Source: Streptomyces sp. BK208
Lineage (GTDB): Bacteria > Actinomycetota > Actinomycetes > Streptomycetales > Streptomycetaceae
Assembly: GCF_004364245.1 (NCBI RefSeq)
Contig: NZ_SOAV01000001.1
Span: 62,001 to 126,000 of the forward strand
Direction: 5' to 3'
DNA: 64,000 nt
Under the pieces are notes generated by a model. The model saw only the letters and a list, made by a program, of their open reading frames with translations, ran no database searches and was not told the DNA's origin. Below, in pieces: positions 44,774-53,582 of this stretch. The number at the start of each line of letters is the position of its first letter. The first letter of the stretch is position 1. The position numbers and the translations under genes are program-made.

Positions 44774-45667
44774 ATGGCCCCGCTGTCCCAGTACCCGAGT
44801 GGAGAAACCACCCCGACGCCGCCGTCCGGCTCCGGAGAGAGCCCGAAGGATCCGCGCTGGGCGCAGGAGCAGCTCGACCTGCGCAACCGGCAGTTGGGGC
44901 ACGCCGGTGTCGCCCGCGCCCAGGGCATCCTTGCCGGGCGGTACCGTCTGCAGGGCTCCGAGGAGGCGTTCGCGCTCCTGAAGACCGCGTCGCAGCAGTC
45001 CAACATCAAGCTCCACACACTCGCCGACGCGGTCGTCCGCACTCCGGCGCCGGACCCGGAAGCGACGGCCTGGTTTCCCGGTCGGGCCCGTTCCCACCCT
45101 CCCCGCCTGCCCTGGCTCCGTCCGGAAGGAAGCGCGCGACACAATCAGGGAGCCGTGCTCAAGGCGGCACTGCACCGTGTACTGACGATCACGCAGACGC
45201 CCATGGGCAATGTTCAGCTCGCGGAGAGCGGCCGGCTTCACCTGGCCCGGCACACCGGGCTGAACGAGTACTTCACCGACTTCTTCGCCTTCGTCGACGC
45301 CCCCACCACCTCGTGCGCACAGGCGGCTTCCGCCCGCCGCCAGGTCACGGTGCGGGACGTGGGAACCGCGGCCGTCTTCGACGAGGCCTCTCGGCACGCC
45401 ATCCTCCAGACAGGCAGCCGGGCCGCCCACAGCCTCCCCTTGGCCAACGCCAACGGCCAGGTGCTGGGCATGATCTCCTCCCACCACGAACGCCCCAGCA
45501 GCGGCTTCACCCGTGCCCAACTCGCCGCGCTGCAGCAGACGGGAACCGACGTGGGCCGCTGGCTCTCCTGGCACTGGCGCACCGTCGTCCTCGACGCCCT
45601 GGAACACCTGCACACCCAGGCCGTCAGCACCTGCCGCCGCCCCGACGGCGCTCCCGTCGGACCGTAG
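44774..45667 (+). CDS. ANTAR and GAF-like domain protein
   Basis: A 297-residue protein. An N-terminal ANTAR RNA-binding helix bundle (about 20-80, LGHAGVARAQGILAGRYRLQ and FALLKTASQQSNIKLHTLAD) is followed by a GAF-like sensor (about 120-280, with LPLANANGQVLGMISSHHE). ANTAR proteins usually relieve transcription termination by binding paired hairpins in nascent RNA, and GAF domains sense redox or small ligands. ANTAR preceding GAF is the reverse of the commoner order. GGAG lies eight bases before the ATG. About 275 empty bases precede the gene. Confidence 0.85.
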   Translation: MAPLSQYPSGETTPTPPSGSGESPKDPRWAQEQLDLRNRQLGHAGVARAQGILAGRYRLQGSEEAFALLKTASQQSNIKLHTLADAVVRTPAPDPEATAWFPGRARSHPPRLPWLRPEGSARHNQGAVLKAALHRVLTITQTPMGNVQLAESGRLHLARHTGLNEYFTDFFAFVDAPTTSCAQAASARRQVTVRDVGTAAVFDEASRHAILQTGSRAAHSLPLANANGQVLGMISSHHERPSSGFTRAQLAALQQTGTDVGRWLSWHWRTVVLDALEHLHTQAVSTCRRPDGAPVGP

Positions 45668-45694
45668 CGGGCGGGTGGGGGTCCTCCGCGGGCC

Positions 45695-45886
45695 CTACGG
45701 CCGGTGGTCGGGCACGTCCGTGGCGAGGCGGTACCTCACGGTCACGTCGCGGTAGTCCCGCCCCGGGGTCACACGGTGCGGAAGGTTGGTCCGCTCGGAG
45801 CGGGACTCCGACGCGCGGCCTCCGGCGCCGGGGAAGGACACCCGGGTCCGTGGTGCCTGCTCGAACTTCAGACGGTCGCCGCTCAC
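45695..45886 (-). CDS. Small protein-like frame continuing past a stop codon
   Basis: From GTG 45886 the frame encodes 63 residues (VSGDRLKFEQAPRTRVSFPG, later GRDYRDVTVRYRLATDV) with strong actinomycete codon use. It is in the same frame as the 304-residue protein upstream, whose TGA is at 45971-45973. The codons between them (including TGPAISFDAV) also look coded. No ATG or ribosome site is seen. It may be a separate small gene, a read-through extension, or a C-terminal domain cut off by a nonsense mutation. Confidence 0.5.
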   Translation of the reverse strand: MSGDRLKFEQAPRTRVSFPGAGGRASESRSERTNLPHRVTPGRDYRDVTVRYRLATDVPDHRP

Positions 45887-45970
45887 GACCGCGTCGAAGC
45901 TGATGGCCGGCCCCGTGTCCGCAGGGTCGCCATCGGGGTCAGCCGCGGTTCGAGGCGGTGACGCGCCCGT

Positions 45971-46885
45971 TCACGGCGGCTCTCCGCGCCCCTCGTCCGC
46001 ACGGCGCCGGACGGGCCGGGTCGCTCCCGACTCGTCGTCCGCTGCACGGCGCCGCCGGGTGGCGGAACGCCGGCCGGTCTCCTGCTTCGCCTCTCTCGCT
46101 CCGGCATCCTTGGGCGTGCGTCGCACGCCGCGCACGGCAGCCCGCCCGGTCTCCGCAGCCACGTCGCCCTCGTCCTCGCCGTCGCCGTCGCCGATCCGGG
46201 CTGCCGCTCCGCCGACGTCACCGACGGCCTTCCCCGTGTGCTCCCCGACGTTCCCGGCGGCATCGCCCGCACCCCGCGCGACCTCTCCCACGGCGTCTGC
46301 GGCAGTGCCGCCGATGCCCTCGACCGCCGAGCCGGCTCCCTCCCCGACGTCCTCTACCGCCGAACCGGCTCCCTCGCCGACGTCCCGCACGGCCTTCCCG
46401 GCGCCGCGGCCCACGTCGTGCACGGCAGATCCGACACCGCGGGCCAGGTCCTCCAGGATCTGCGGGTTGCGGTCGAGCGTGGTGAGCACCCGGTTGATGA
46501 TCAACGCGACGTTGTCCAGCCGCACCTTGAGCCGGGCCTGTGCCTCGACTCCGGCGATGTCGAGGTGGACCTGGCCGAGCGCCACGTCGGCGCCCACGTT
46601 CAGCTTGAGCAGGTCGAGCACCTCGGCCTGGAGGGACACCCGGGCCCGCAGATCCTCCACGTCGAGGTGGAGCTCGTCGACCTTGAGCTGGGGAACGTCC
46701 AGGAAGACGTCGGGGCCGTGCTCCTCGGCGACCGACGCGGCCTCGTCCACCGCCCCGCCTTCCTCGACCGGCTCGGCCCCGTCGTCGATCCCGTCGTCGT
46801 AGACCACGTCGTCGTAGGGCTCCGGCTCCTGCGTGGGGCCCGTGTCCGTCGTGCGGTCCTCGTCGTCCTCGGCGTGGTGCTGCAT
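45971..46885 (-). CDS. Acidic protein with tandem 11-residue repeats
   Basis: A 304-residue protein. The N-terminal about 60 residues are acidic and disordered. A predicted beta/helical part follows (LHLDVEDLRARVSLQAEVLD, VRLDNVALIINRVLTTLD). Then come at least seven 11-mers such as GAGKAVRDVGE, GAGSAVEDVGE and GAGDAAGNVGE (about 150-226), and a basic tail rich in Arg. The 11-mers would form amphipathic helices like those of LEA proteins and apolipoproteins. It could bind membranes or protect proteins under stress, but no function is assigned. GGAGG precedes ATG 46885. Confidence 0.75.
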   Translation of the reverse strand: MQHHAEDDEDRTTDTGPTQEPEPYDDVVYDDGIDDGAEPVEEGGAVDEAASVAEEHGPDVFLDVPQLKVDELHLDVEDLRARVSLQAEVLDLLKLNVGADVALGQVHLDIAGVEAQARLKVRLDNVALIINRVLTTLDRNPQILEDLARGVGSAVHDVGRGAGKAVRDVGEGAGSAVEDVGEGAGSAVEGIGGTAADAVGEVARGAGDAAGNVGEHTGKAVGDVGGAAARIGDGDGEDEGDVAAETGRAAVRGVRRTPKDAGAREAKQETGRRSATRRRRAADDESGATRPVRRRADEGRGEPP

Positions 46886-46985
46886 CGCTGCGCCTCCGCG
46901 AACTCGTCCCGTCCTACTTTCGTCACATTTACTCCAGTATGGGGCGAAAGGGGGTGGTGAGATCGAGTGCGCGGGCGTCGCGGGG

Positions 46986-47426
46986 TCAGGCTTCGGTGAC
47001 GGTGGTGGTCACCGGCGTGCCGATCTCGACGGTCCTGCTCACGGTGCAGAGGCTGTCGTGCGAGGCCTTGACCGCACGGGGCAGGATCGCCCGGGCGCGC
47101 TCCGCTCCCTCACCCTCCGGGAAGGCCACGGTGAAGGCGACCTCCAGGTTCGTCATGCGGTTGCCCTGGTCGTCGCTGACCTTGTCCCCCCTCACCGTCA
47201 CGGAGAACCCGGCGGGCTCGGCGTGACGGCCGGTGGCGACGTCGACGTCGACGGCCGTGCAGCCGCCGATCGCGGCCAGGAACAGCTCGACGGGGGTGAA
47301 CGCGGTGCCCTGGTCGTCGTCCGAGGCCGTGCCGAAACTGATCGATCCGCCGCGTGCGTTGGTGGCCACGAAGCGGCCGCTGCCGGTGCGTTCGACGACG
47401 ACGGAACGTTCCGAGTGTTCGCTCAT
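46986..47426 (-). CDS. OsmC/Ohr-family protein
   Basis: A 146-residue OsmC-like protein with both active Cys residues, one in AAIGGCTAVDVD and one in SHDSLCTVSRT. They act as a thiol pair reducing organic hydroperoxides. The N-terminal FVATNARGGSISFGTASDDD is less typical, so it may be a broader OsmC member rather than true Ohr. Start ATG 47426 with GTGAGCGG upstream. It lies alone between minus-strand neighbours. Confidence 0.9.
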   Translation of the reverse strand: MSEHSERSVVVERTGSGRFVATNARGGSISFGTASDDDQGTAFTPVELFLAAIGGCTAVDVDVATGRHAEPAGFSVTVRGDKVSDDQGNRMTNLEVAFTVAFPEGEGAERARAILPRAVKASHDSLCTVSRTVEIGTPVTTTVTEA

Positions 47427-47552
47427 GCCGCTCACACTAGCCACATCGACGCACCGGCTCACGGCACCGGTCCGGCACCGTGTCCGGGGTTGCCGGAGAG
47501 CCGGAGCGACACCGGCCGCTCCCCCGCGAGCCCGCCCGGGGCCCGTCCGCGT

Positions 47553-48503
47553 CTACCGGAAGCCGAGGTGCGGATCCGCGCCGGTCAGTTCTCCGCTGGC
47601 GGCCCACAGGCGCGCCGCGACGGCCGGGTCGGCCATGTGCGCGGGAACGGGCTCTCGCCGCGGTTTGCCGCGCAGTCCGAAAACCCTGGGGCCCCACAGC
47701 TGCCCGCCGCGCACGGCGGGGTCGAGGACGGCACGGACGAGGGGCCACGCCCCGGCGTACTTGCCCTGCACCACGAGCGCGGAGGGCAGGCCGCGTAGCC
47801 GCTCGCCGGGGGTGGTCTCGCTGACCTGTGGACGGGACGGGGTGAGGGAGTCCAGCGCGCCGCCGGGGTGGGCCACCACACTGAGCACCGGGCTGCCGAC
47901 CGCACGAAGCCGGCGGTCGAGTTCGAAGCCGAAGCTCATCTGTGCCAGCTTCGACCGGCCGTAGGTGCGCTTGGGCCGGTAGTCGCGGGCCGACTGCAGG
48001 TCGTCGAGGTCCAGCCGTTCGGACCGCGCCGCGAAGCTCCCCACCGTCACGATCCGGCCCGCCGGCGCCGCGGCCAGGAGAGGCGCCAACCACTGGGTCA
48101 ACGCGTAGTGGCCGAGATGGTTGGTGGCGAACATCAGCTCGTGGCCGTCGGCGGTCCGCCGGCGGGGCGGGTCGTCGAGCGCGACACCCGCGTTGTGGAC
48201 CACCGCGTCGAGACCGTCCACGTCCAGCGCGCTCACTGCGCCTCTGAGGGACGACAGGTCGGCGAGGTCCAGTCTCAGGTGCCGCACCCGCGCGCCCGGA
48301 ACGCGCGAGCGGATCGACGCCATGGCCCTGTCGGCCTTCGCAGGGTCACGGCTGCCGATGACGACGAGGGCACCGGTGGTGGCGAGCTGCTCCGCGACGA
48401 AGTAGCCGATGCCGGCGTTGCCCCCGGTGACGAGGAAATTCCTCCCCTCGGCGGACGGCAGCCGGTGAACGTCCCACGGTCGGTTCCGGGATGCGGAGGT
48501 CAC
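47553..48503 (-). CDS. Short-chain dehydrogenase/reductase
   Basis: A 316-residue SDR with the cofactor motif FLVTGGNAGIGYFVAEQLAT, HNAGVALDD and the catalytic set in VTVGSFAARS and YGRSKLAQ. It belongs to the retinol-dehydrogenase/WWOX-like larger SDRs. The start is GTG 48503 with AAGGAG about 10 bases upstream; no ATG fits. Its upstream region holds the six-copy repeat array, so it may be tightly regulated. The substrate is unknown. Confidence 0.9.
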   Translation of the reverse strand: MTSASRNRPWDVHRLPSAEGRNFLVTGGNAGIGYFVAEQLATTGALVVIGSRDPAKADRAMASIRSRVPGARVRHLRLDLADLSSLRGAVSALDVDGLDAVVHNAGVALDDPPRRRTADGHELMFATNHLGHYALTQWLAPLLAAAPAGRIVTVGSFAARSERLDLDDLQSARDYRPKRTYGRSKLAQMSFGFELDRRLRAVGSPVLSVVAHPGGALDSLTPSRPQVSETTPGERLRGLPSALVVQGKYAGAWPLVRAVLDPAVRGGQLWGPRVFGLRGKPRREPVPAHMADPAVAARLWAASGELTGADPHLGFR

Positions 48504-48579
48504 GATGGCAGACTCCTTGCGCTGGCGGACGGGGTGCTCTCGGGCGGAGCACCGACTCGCCCAAGGTCGCACCGGCCGG

Positions 48580-48661
48580 CGACAGATCCCCGACGGATCG
48601 GCGACAGATCGCACTCACCACCGACAGATCGGTGACAGATCGCGCCCGCCGCCGACAGACG
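48580..48661. repeat. Six copies of CGACAGATC-type repeat, 11-bp phased
   Basis: Copies start at 48580, 48591 (one mismatch), 48602, 48622, 48633 (TGACAGATC) and 48653 (last base changed). Spacings are 11, 11, 20, 11 and 20 bases. On the minus strand the motif reads GATCTGTCG toward the SDR gene. Phased direct repeats of this kind resemble SARP-type or plasmid iteron binding arrays. Confidence 0.8.
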
Positions 48662-48676
48662 ACCCGCACCCGGCCC

Positions 48677-49600
48677 TCAGGCCACCGTGAGCACGATCTT
48701 GCCGGTGGTCCGGCCCTGCTCGCCGATCTCGTGCGCCTTGGCGGCCTCGGCCAGCGGGAGGGCCGTCTCGACGACCGGCCGCACCGCGCCCCGTTCGACG
48801 AGCGCGGCGATCTCCCGCAGACCGTGGTGGTCCGGTTCGACCAGCATCCACGTCGCCAGCACTCCGTCGGGAGCGGCCGGGACGTCGTCGGGGCCGGGCA
48901 GCGTGATGAGGCGGCCGCCGTCGCGCAGGACGCCGATCGACCGCTCCGCCGTCCCGCCGCCGATCCCGTCCAGCACCACGTCGACGTCGGACACGGCGTC
49001 CTCGAACCGCACCGAGCGGTAGTCGATCATCTCGTCCGCGCCCAGCTCCCGCACCAGGGCGTGCTTGGCGGCACCGGCCGTGCCGATGACGTACGCGCCA
49101 CGCGCCTTCGCGATCTGCACCGCCAGGTGTCCGACGCCTCCGGCCGCCGCGTGCACGAGGACCCGCTCGCCGGGCCGGACGTCCGCGGTGTCGACGAGGG
49201 CCTGCCAGGCGGTCAGTCCGGCGAGCGGCAGCGCCGCCGCCTCCGTGTGCGTCAGACCGGCCGGTTTGCGCGCCAGGTGCCGGGCCGGCGCCACGACGTA
49301 CTCGGCGTACGCCCCTGCCTGGCGGGGGAACCTCGGCATCCCGAAGACCTCGTCGCCGGGGCGGAACAGGCCGACACCGGGGCCGACCGCCTCCACCGTG
49401 CCGGACACGTCCCAGCCGACCGCCGGTACGGCGTCCCAGCCGATGAGGGAGCCGGAGGCGCGGGTCTTCCAGTCGACGGGGTTCACGCCTGCCGCGTGCA
49501 CGCGCACCAGGACCTCGTTCAGTCCGGGTTCCGGGCGCTCGACCTCGCGCTCGACGAGTTCCTCGGGTCCGCCCCACCGCTCCACGACCACCGCACGCAT
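48677..49600 (-). CDS. NADPH:quinone oxidoreductase-type medium-chain reductase
   Basis: A 307-residue medium-chain reductase without the structural zinc loop. The N-terminal GroES-like domain (HAAGVNPVDWKTRASG) and the Rossmann domain (RVLVHAAAGGVGHLAVQIAK) identify the zeta-crystallin/QOR class. It should reduce quinones or enones with NADPH in the cytosol. AAGGA lies before ATG 49600. It diverges from a GlxA-type regulator with a perfect 14-base palindrome between them. Confidence 0.92.
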   Translation of the reverse strand: MRAVVVERWGGPEELVEREVERPEPGLNEVLVRVHAAGVNPVDWKTRASGSLIGWDAVPAVGWDVSGTVEAVGPGVGLFRPGDEVFGMPRFPRQAGAYAEYVVAPARHLARKPAGLTHTEAAALPLAGLTAWQALVDTADVRPGERVLVHAAAGGVGHLAVQIAKARGAYVIGTAGAAKHALVRELGADEMIDYRSVRFEDAVSDVDVVLDGIGGGTAERSIGVLRDGGRLITLPGPDDVPAAPDGVLATWMLVEPDHHGLREIAALVERGAVRPVVETALPLAEAAKAHEIGEQGRTTGKIVLTVA

Positions 49601-49689
49601 GTCTCTTCGTCCTTCGTATCGATCGGAGTGGCGCCGGGTGCTTCCCGGCGCCGCAGTTCACGATCGCCGGTCCGGACCCCGAACAGTGT

Positions 49690-49703
49690 TGGCCGTACGG
49701 CCA
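49690..49703. promoter_or_regulatory. Palindrome between quinone oxidoreductase and GlxA-type genes
   Basis: TGGCCGTACGGCCA is a perfect 14-base palindrome, flanked by further partly symmetrical bases. It lies 21 bases upstream of the regulator ATG, where a repressor or activator of both genes would bind. Confidence 0.6.
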
Positions 49704-49723
49704 CTGTGTGACAGGATTCGGCC

Positions 49724-50755
49724 ATGGTGAGCGACGCACGGCGGACGGCGGTCCCGGCAGCGCGGGACGGCGGGGACGGGCCGCACCGGATCGCGGTGCT
49801 GGCCCTGCCCGGGGTCCCGCCCTTCGAGCTGGGCATCCCGTCCCGCGTCTTCGGCAGCGCGCTGGACGACGAGGGCCGTGCGCTGTACGAGGTCACCGTC
49901 TGCACCGCCGACGGCGGTCCCGTCCTGAGCGACGCGGGTTTCGCCGTACAGCCGGCCGCCGGTGCCGCGGCTCTCGCGGAGGCGGACACCGTGATCGTCC
50001 CGCCCACGCACGCCATGCCCGAGCTGGGCCGCGGGGGTCCGCTGCCGCCCGAGGTCACGGCCGCGATCGCGGGCATCCGGCCCGGTGCGCGGCTGGTGTC
50101 CATCTGTTCCGGCTCGTACGTGCTCGCGGCGGCCGGACTGCTCGACGGGCGGCCCGCCACCACGCACTGGAACCTGACGCCCGAGTTCCGTCGCGCCTAT
50201 CCCCGGGTGAAGGTCGACGAGGACGTCCTGTTCGTCGACGACGGTGACGTGCTGACCTCCGCGGGCGTGGCCGCCGGGGTCGACCTGTGTCTGCACATGA
50301 TCCGCAAGGACCACGGGGCCGCCGCCGCGAACCGGGCCGCCCGCATGTGCGTCGTGCCGCCCTGGCGGGACGGGGGGCAGGCGCAGTACATCGACCGTCC
50401 CATCCCGGACCCCACCGTGGCCGGCACCACCGACACGCGCGCCTGGGCGCTGGAACACCTCGGGGAACCGTTGTCCGTGGCGCGGCTCGCCGGGCACGCC
50501 AGGATGAGCCTGCGCTCCTTCAGCCGCCGGTTCCGCGACGAGGTCGGCATGACGCCGGTGCAGTGGCTCACCGCCCAGCGCCTGGAGCTGGCGAGGCAAC
50601 TGCTGGAGACGACCGACCTGTCCGTCGACCTGGTCGCCCACCGGTCCGGTTTCGGCTCGGCCAACTCCCTGCGGGCGCACATGAGATCCACCTTCGGCGT
50701 CTCACCCGCCCACTACCGTCGCAGCTTCAGCTCACGCGCCGACGTCGGAGCGTAG
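49724..50755 (+). CDS. GlxA-type regulator (DJ-1/PfpI plus AraC HTH)
   Basis: A 343-residue regulator. The N-terminal class I glutaminase-like domain carries a Cys in RLVSICSGSYVLAAAG at the usual DJ-1 elbow. The C-terminal AraC pair of helix-turn-helix motifs includes LSVARLAGHARMSLRSFSRR and LVAHRSGFGSANSLRAHM. GlxA proteins respond to small metabolites and often control a neighbouring redox gene, here probably the divergent quinone oxidoreductase. AGGA is present before ATG 49724. Confidence 0.92.
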   Translation: MVSDARRTAVPAARDGGDGPHRIAVLALPGVPPFELGIPSRVFGSALDDEGRALYEVTVCTADGGPVLSDAGFAVQPAAGAAALAEADTVIVPPTHAMPELGRGGPLPPEVTAAIAGIRPGARLVSICSGSYVLAAAGLLDGRPATTHWNLTPEFRRAYPRVKVDEDVLFVDDGDVLTSAGVAAGVDLCLHMIRKDHGAAAANRAARMCVVPPWRDGGQAQYIDRPIPDPTVAGTTDTRAWALEHLGEPLSVARLAGHARMSLRSFSRRFRDEVGMTPVQWLTAQRLELARQLLETTDLSVDLVAHRSGFGSANSLRAHMRSTFGVSPAHYRRSFSSRADVGA

Positions 50756-51081
50756 GTTCCGCCCCTTCGGTCGGCGCCGGGCGCGGGTGACGGTGATGAC
50801 CGCGGTACGGCGACCGCGCTTGGGGCCGGGGGCGCGCGGTTCGCCGCCCTGGGGTCGTTGTCCCCGGCCAGGAGGGCCGGCTGACGGGTCCGCCCGGGTT
50901 CCGGCCACCTGCGCCGGCCGCCGCGGACGGGGCGCCGGCAGGGCTGTCCCCGCCGAACGCATTGACGGTCCGTCGGCGTCGCCACTAGGGTCTCGACGAT
51001 TTCACGAACAGCGTTCGACATAGCGAACAGCAGGGGTCCTTCCAACCGTCCTGCCCCTTCACGGAACGCAAAGGTGGTCTC
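50756..51081. other. Gap upstream of the arabinofuranosidase gene
   Basis: About 325 bases with no convincing gene. It contains the promoter region of the GH127 gene, with one inverted repeat described separately. The first 200 bases are very GC-rich with no features I can identify. Confidence 0.5.
51013..51028. promoter_or_regulatory. Inverted repeat upstream of GH127 gene
   Basis: GTTCG-ACATAG-CGAAC has perfect 5-base arms, with another GAAC...GTTC pair overlapping upstream. It fits the pattern of IclR- or LacI-type operators that control sugar genes. No such regulator lies within the window. Confidence 0.55.
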
Positions 51082-53400
51082 ATGCCCGCTCCCCTCAGCA
51101 GAAGGCGCATCCTCCAGCTCGCCGGGACGACGGCCGCCGCGAGCGCCGTCGGTCCACTCTCCGGCGGCTCCCCCGCCCACGGAGCGGCCCTCCCGCCGGC
51201 CCGGGCCGACATCGGGGCCCAGGTGTTTCCCTTCGACCTCGGCCAGGTCAGGCTGACCTCGAGCAGGTGGCTGGACAACCAGAACCGCACCCAAGCGTAT
51301 CTGCGGTTCGTCGATGTCGACCGGCTGCTGTACAACTTCCGCGCCAACCACCGCCTGTCCACCAACGGTGCCCCCGCGACCGGCGGCTGGGAGGCCCCCG
51401 ACTTCCCCTTCCGCAGCCACGTGCAGGGGCACTTCCTGACCGCCTGGGCGCAGGCGTACGCCGTGACCGGGGACACCGCCTGCCGGGACAAGGCCCTGTA
51501 CATGGTGGCCGAGCTGGCCAAGTGCCAGGCCAACAACGGCGCCGCGGGCTTCGGTGCCGGATACCTCTCCGGCTACCCCGAGTCGGACTTCACCGCTCTG
51601 GAGTCCGGGACGCTGAGCAACGGCAACGTGCCGTACTACACGGTCCACAAGACGCTCGCCGGCCTGCTGGCCGTGTGGCGGCTCCTCGGCAGCACGCAGG
51701 CCCGTGACGTACTGCTCGCCCTCGCGGGCTGGGTCGACCGGCGCACCGGCCCGCTGGGCACCACCCGGATGCAGGCCGTCCTGGGCACGGAGTTCGGCGG
51801 TATGAACGCCGTCCTGACCGATCTGTGCCAGCAGACCGGTGACACGCGCTGGCTCGCCGTGGCCCAGCGGTTCGACCACGCCGCGGTGTTCGACCCGCTG
51901 GCGGCCGGCCAGGACCGGCTGTCCGGACTGCACGCCAACACCCAGGTGCCGAAGTGGATCGGTGCGGTGCGCGCGTACAAGGCCACCGGCAGCACGCGTT
52001 ACCGGGACATCGCCACCAACGCCTGGAACATGTGCGTCACCACCCACACCTACGCCATCGGCGGCAACAGCCAGGCGGAACACTTCCGTGCCCCGAACGC
52101 CATCGCCGCGCACCTCGCGAACGACACCTGCGAGAGCTGCAACACCGTCAACATGCTCGGTCTCACCCGGGAACTGTTCGCGCTGACACCGGACCGGGCG
52201 GCACTGTTCGACTACTACGAGCAGGCGTGGCTCAACCACATGATCGGCCAGCAGAACCCGGCCGACCCGCACGGCCACGTCACCTACTTCACCCCGCTGA
52301 GGCCAGGCGGCCGGCGGGGTGTCGGCCCGGCGTGGGGCGGCGGCACCTGGAGCACCGACTACACCACCTTCTGGTGCTGCCAGGGCACCGGACTGGAGAT
52401 GCACACACGGCTGATGGACTCCGTCTACTTCCACGACGGCGGCACCACCCTGACCGTGAACCTGTTCGTCCCCTCGGTCCTCACCTGGACCCGGCGCGGC
52501 ATCACCGTCACGCAGACCACCGCGTACCCGGCGAGCGACACCACGACGCTGCGGGTCACCGGCGACGCGGGCGGCACCTGGGCGATGCGCGTCCGCATCC
52601 CCGGCTGGACCACCGGTGCCGTCATCAGCGTCAACGGCGTCGCGCAGAACGTCGCCGCCGGCCCCGGGACCTACGCGACCCTCAGCCGCGCCTGGGCCTC
52701 CGGGGACACCGTCACCGTCCGCCTGCCGATGCGCACCGTCGTACGGCCGACAGCCGACAACCCGGGCGTCGGCGCCGTCACCCACGGTCCGGTCACCCTG
52801 TCCGGCGACTACGGGGACACCGCCCTGTCCGCCCTCCCCGCACTGGACGTCGCCTCGATCAGACCGACCGGTTCCACCGGGCTCGCCTTCACCGCCACCG
52901 CGAACGGCGCCCCTGTGGACCTGGGACCCTTCCACGACGCCCACGGGCACAACTACACCGTCTACTGGAACACCAGTGGCCTCGCCTCCGTCCGCATCGC
53001 CAACGCCGCCGGCGGTCTGGTGCTGGGCATCCAGGACATGTCCACCGCCGACGGCGGCCGTGCCCTGCTCTGGACCGACTCCGGGACCGCCGACCACGAC
53101 TGGGAGATGGTGCCCGACGCCGGCGGCACGCATCGTCTGCGCAACGTCCACAGCGGCAAGGTGCTGGGCGTGCTCGACATGTCCACGGCCGACGGCGCCA
53201 CCGTGCTGCAGTGGACGGACAACGGCACCGCCGACCACCGGTGGACGGTCCACGACCTGGGCGACGGGACCTGCACGATCCGCAACGCCCACAGCGGGAA
53301 GCTGCTCGCGGTCCGAAACGGCTCCCCCGCGGTCGGCGCCTTCGTCGTCCAGGACGCGGACGACGGTACGGCCGACAACCGCTGGCGCATCGTGCGCTGA
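51082..53400 (+). CDS. Secreted GH127 beta-L-arabinofuranosidase with ricin-type domain
   Basis: A 772-residue exported glycosidase. The N-terminus has a Tat-type signal (SRRRILQLAG with a hydrophobic run and AHG cleavage region near 34). The DUF1680/GH127 catalytic domain spans about 50-620. Its zinc and catalytic residues appear as CESCNT (Cys350, Glu351, Cys353) and WCCQGTG (Cys432, Cys433), matching the Glu/Cys cluster of HypBA1. The C-terminal about 640-772 is a ricin-type lectin/CBM13 repeat domain (NAHSGKLLAVRNGS). It should release L-arabinofuranose from plant arabinan or hydroxyproline-linked chains outside the cell. No other sugar gene adjoins it. Confidence 0.92.
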   Translation: MPAPLSRRRILQLAGTTAAASAVGPLSGGSPAHGAALPPARADIGAQVFPFDLGQVRLTSSRWLDNQNRTQAYLRFVDVDRLLYNFRANHRLSTNGAPATGGWEAPDFPFRSHVQGHFLTAWAQAYAVTGDTACRDKALYMVAELAKCQANNGAAGFGAGYLSGYPESDFTALESGTLSNGNVPYYTVHKTLAGLLAVWRLLGSTQARDVLLALAGWVDRRTGPLGTTRMQAVLGTEFGGMNAVLTDLCQQTGDTRWLAVAQRFDHAAVFDPLAAGQDRLSGLHANTQVPKWIGAVRAYKATGSTRYRDIATNAWNMCVTTHTYAIGGNSQAEHFRAPNAIAAHLANDTCESCNTVNMLGLTRELFALTPDRAALFDYYEQAWLNHMIGQQNPADPHGHVTYFTPLRPGGRRGVGPAWGGGTWSTDYTTFWCCQGTGLEMHTRLMDSVYFHDGGTTLTVNLFVPSVLTWTRRGITVTQTTAYPASDTTTLRVTGDAGGTWAMRVRIPGWTTGAVISVNGVAQNVAAGPGTYATLSRAWASGDTVTVRLPMRTVVRPTADNPGVGAVTHGPVTLSGDYGDTALSALPALDVASIRPTGSTGLAFTATANGAPVDLGPFHDAHGHNYTVYWNTSGLASVRIANAAGGLVLGIQDMSTADGGRALLWTDSGTADHDWEMVPDAGGTHRLRNVHSGKVLGVLDMSTADGATVLQWTDNGTADHRWTVHDLGDGTCTIRNAHSGKLLAVRNGSPAVGAFVVQDADDGTADNRWRIVR

Positions 53401-53582
53401 CCGGCATCGGCCGGTGCCGCCGCCTCAGCCGGCCGGCGGGATCGACTCCTCGTGCAGCAGGTCGTCCCGTCGCTCGGGGGTGGCGTGGCGGGCCGACCTG
53501 CGCGGCCGCCCCGTCCGGTGAGGGGCGCGGGGCGCAACCGCCGAGACCGCCGGCCCTTCCGGAGAACTTGATGCAAAGACTC

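Noticed and set aside
50713..53292. Large open frame on the minus strand opposite the GH127 gene
   Set aside because: It is a shadow: its composition is Gly/Val/Arg-rich without motifs, while the plus strand encodes a complete GH127 enzyme with signal and active-site residues.
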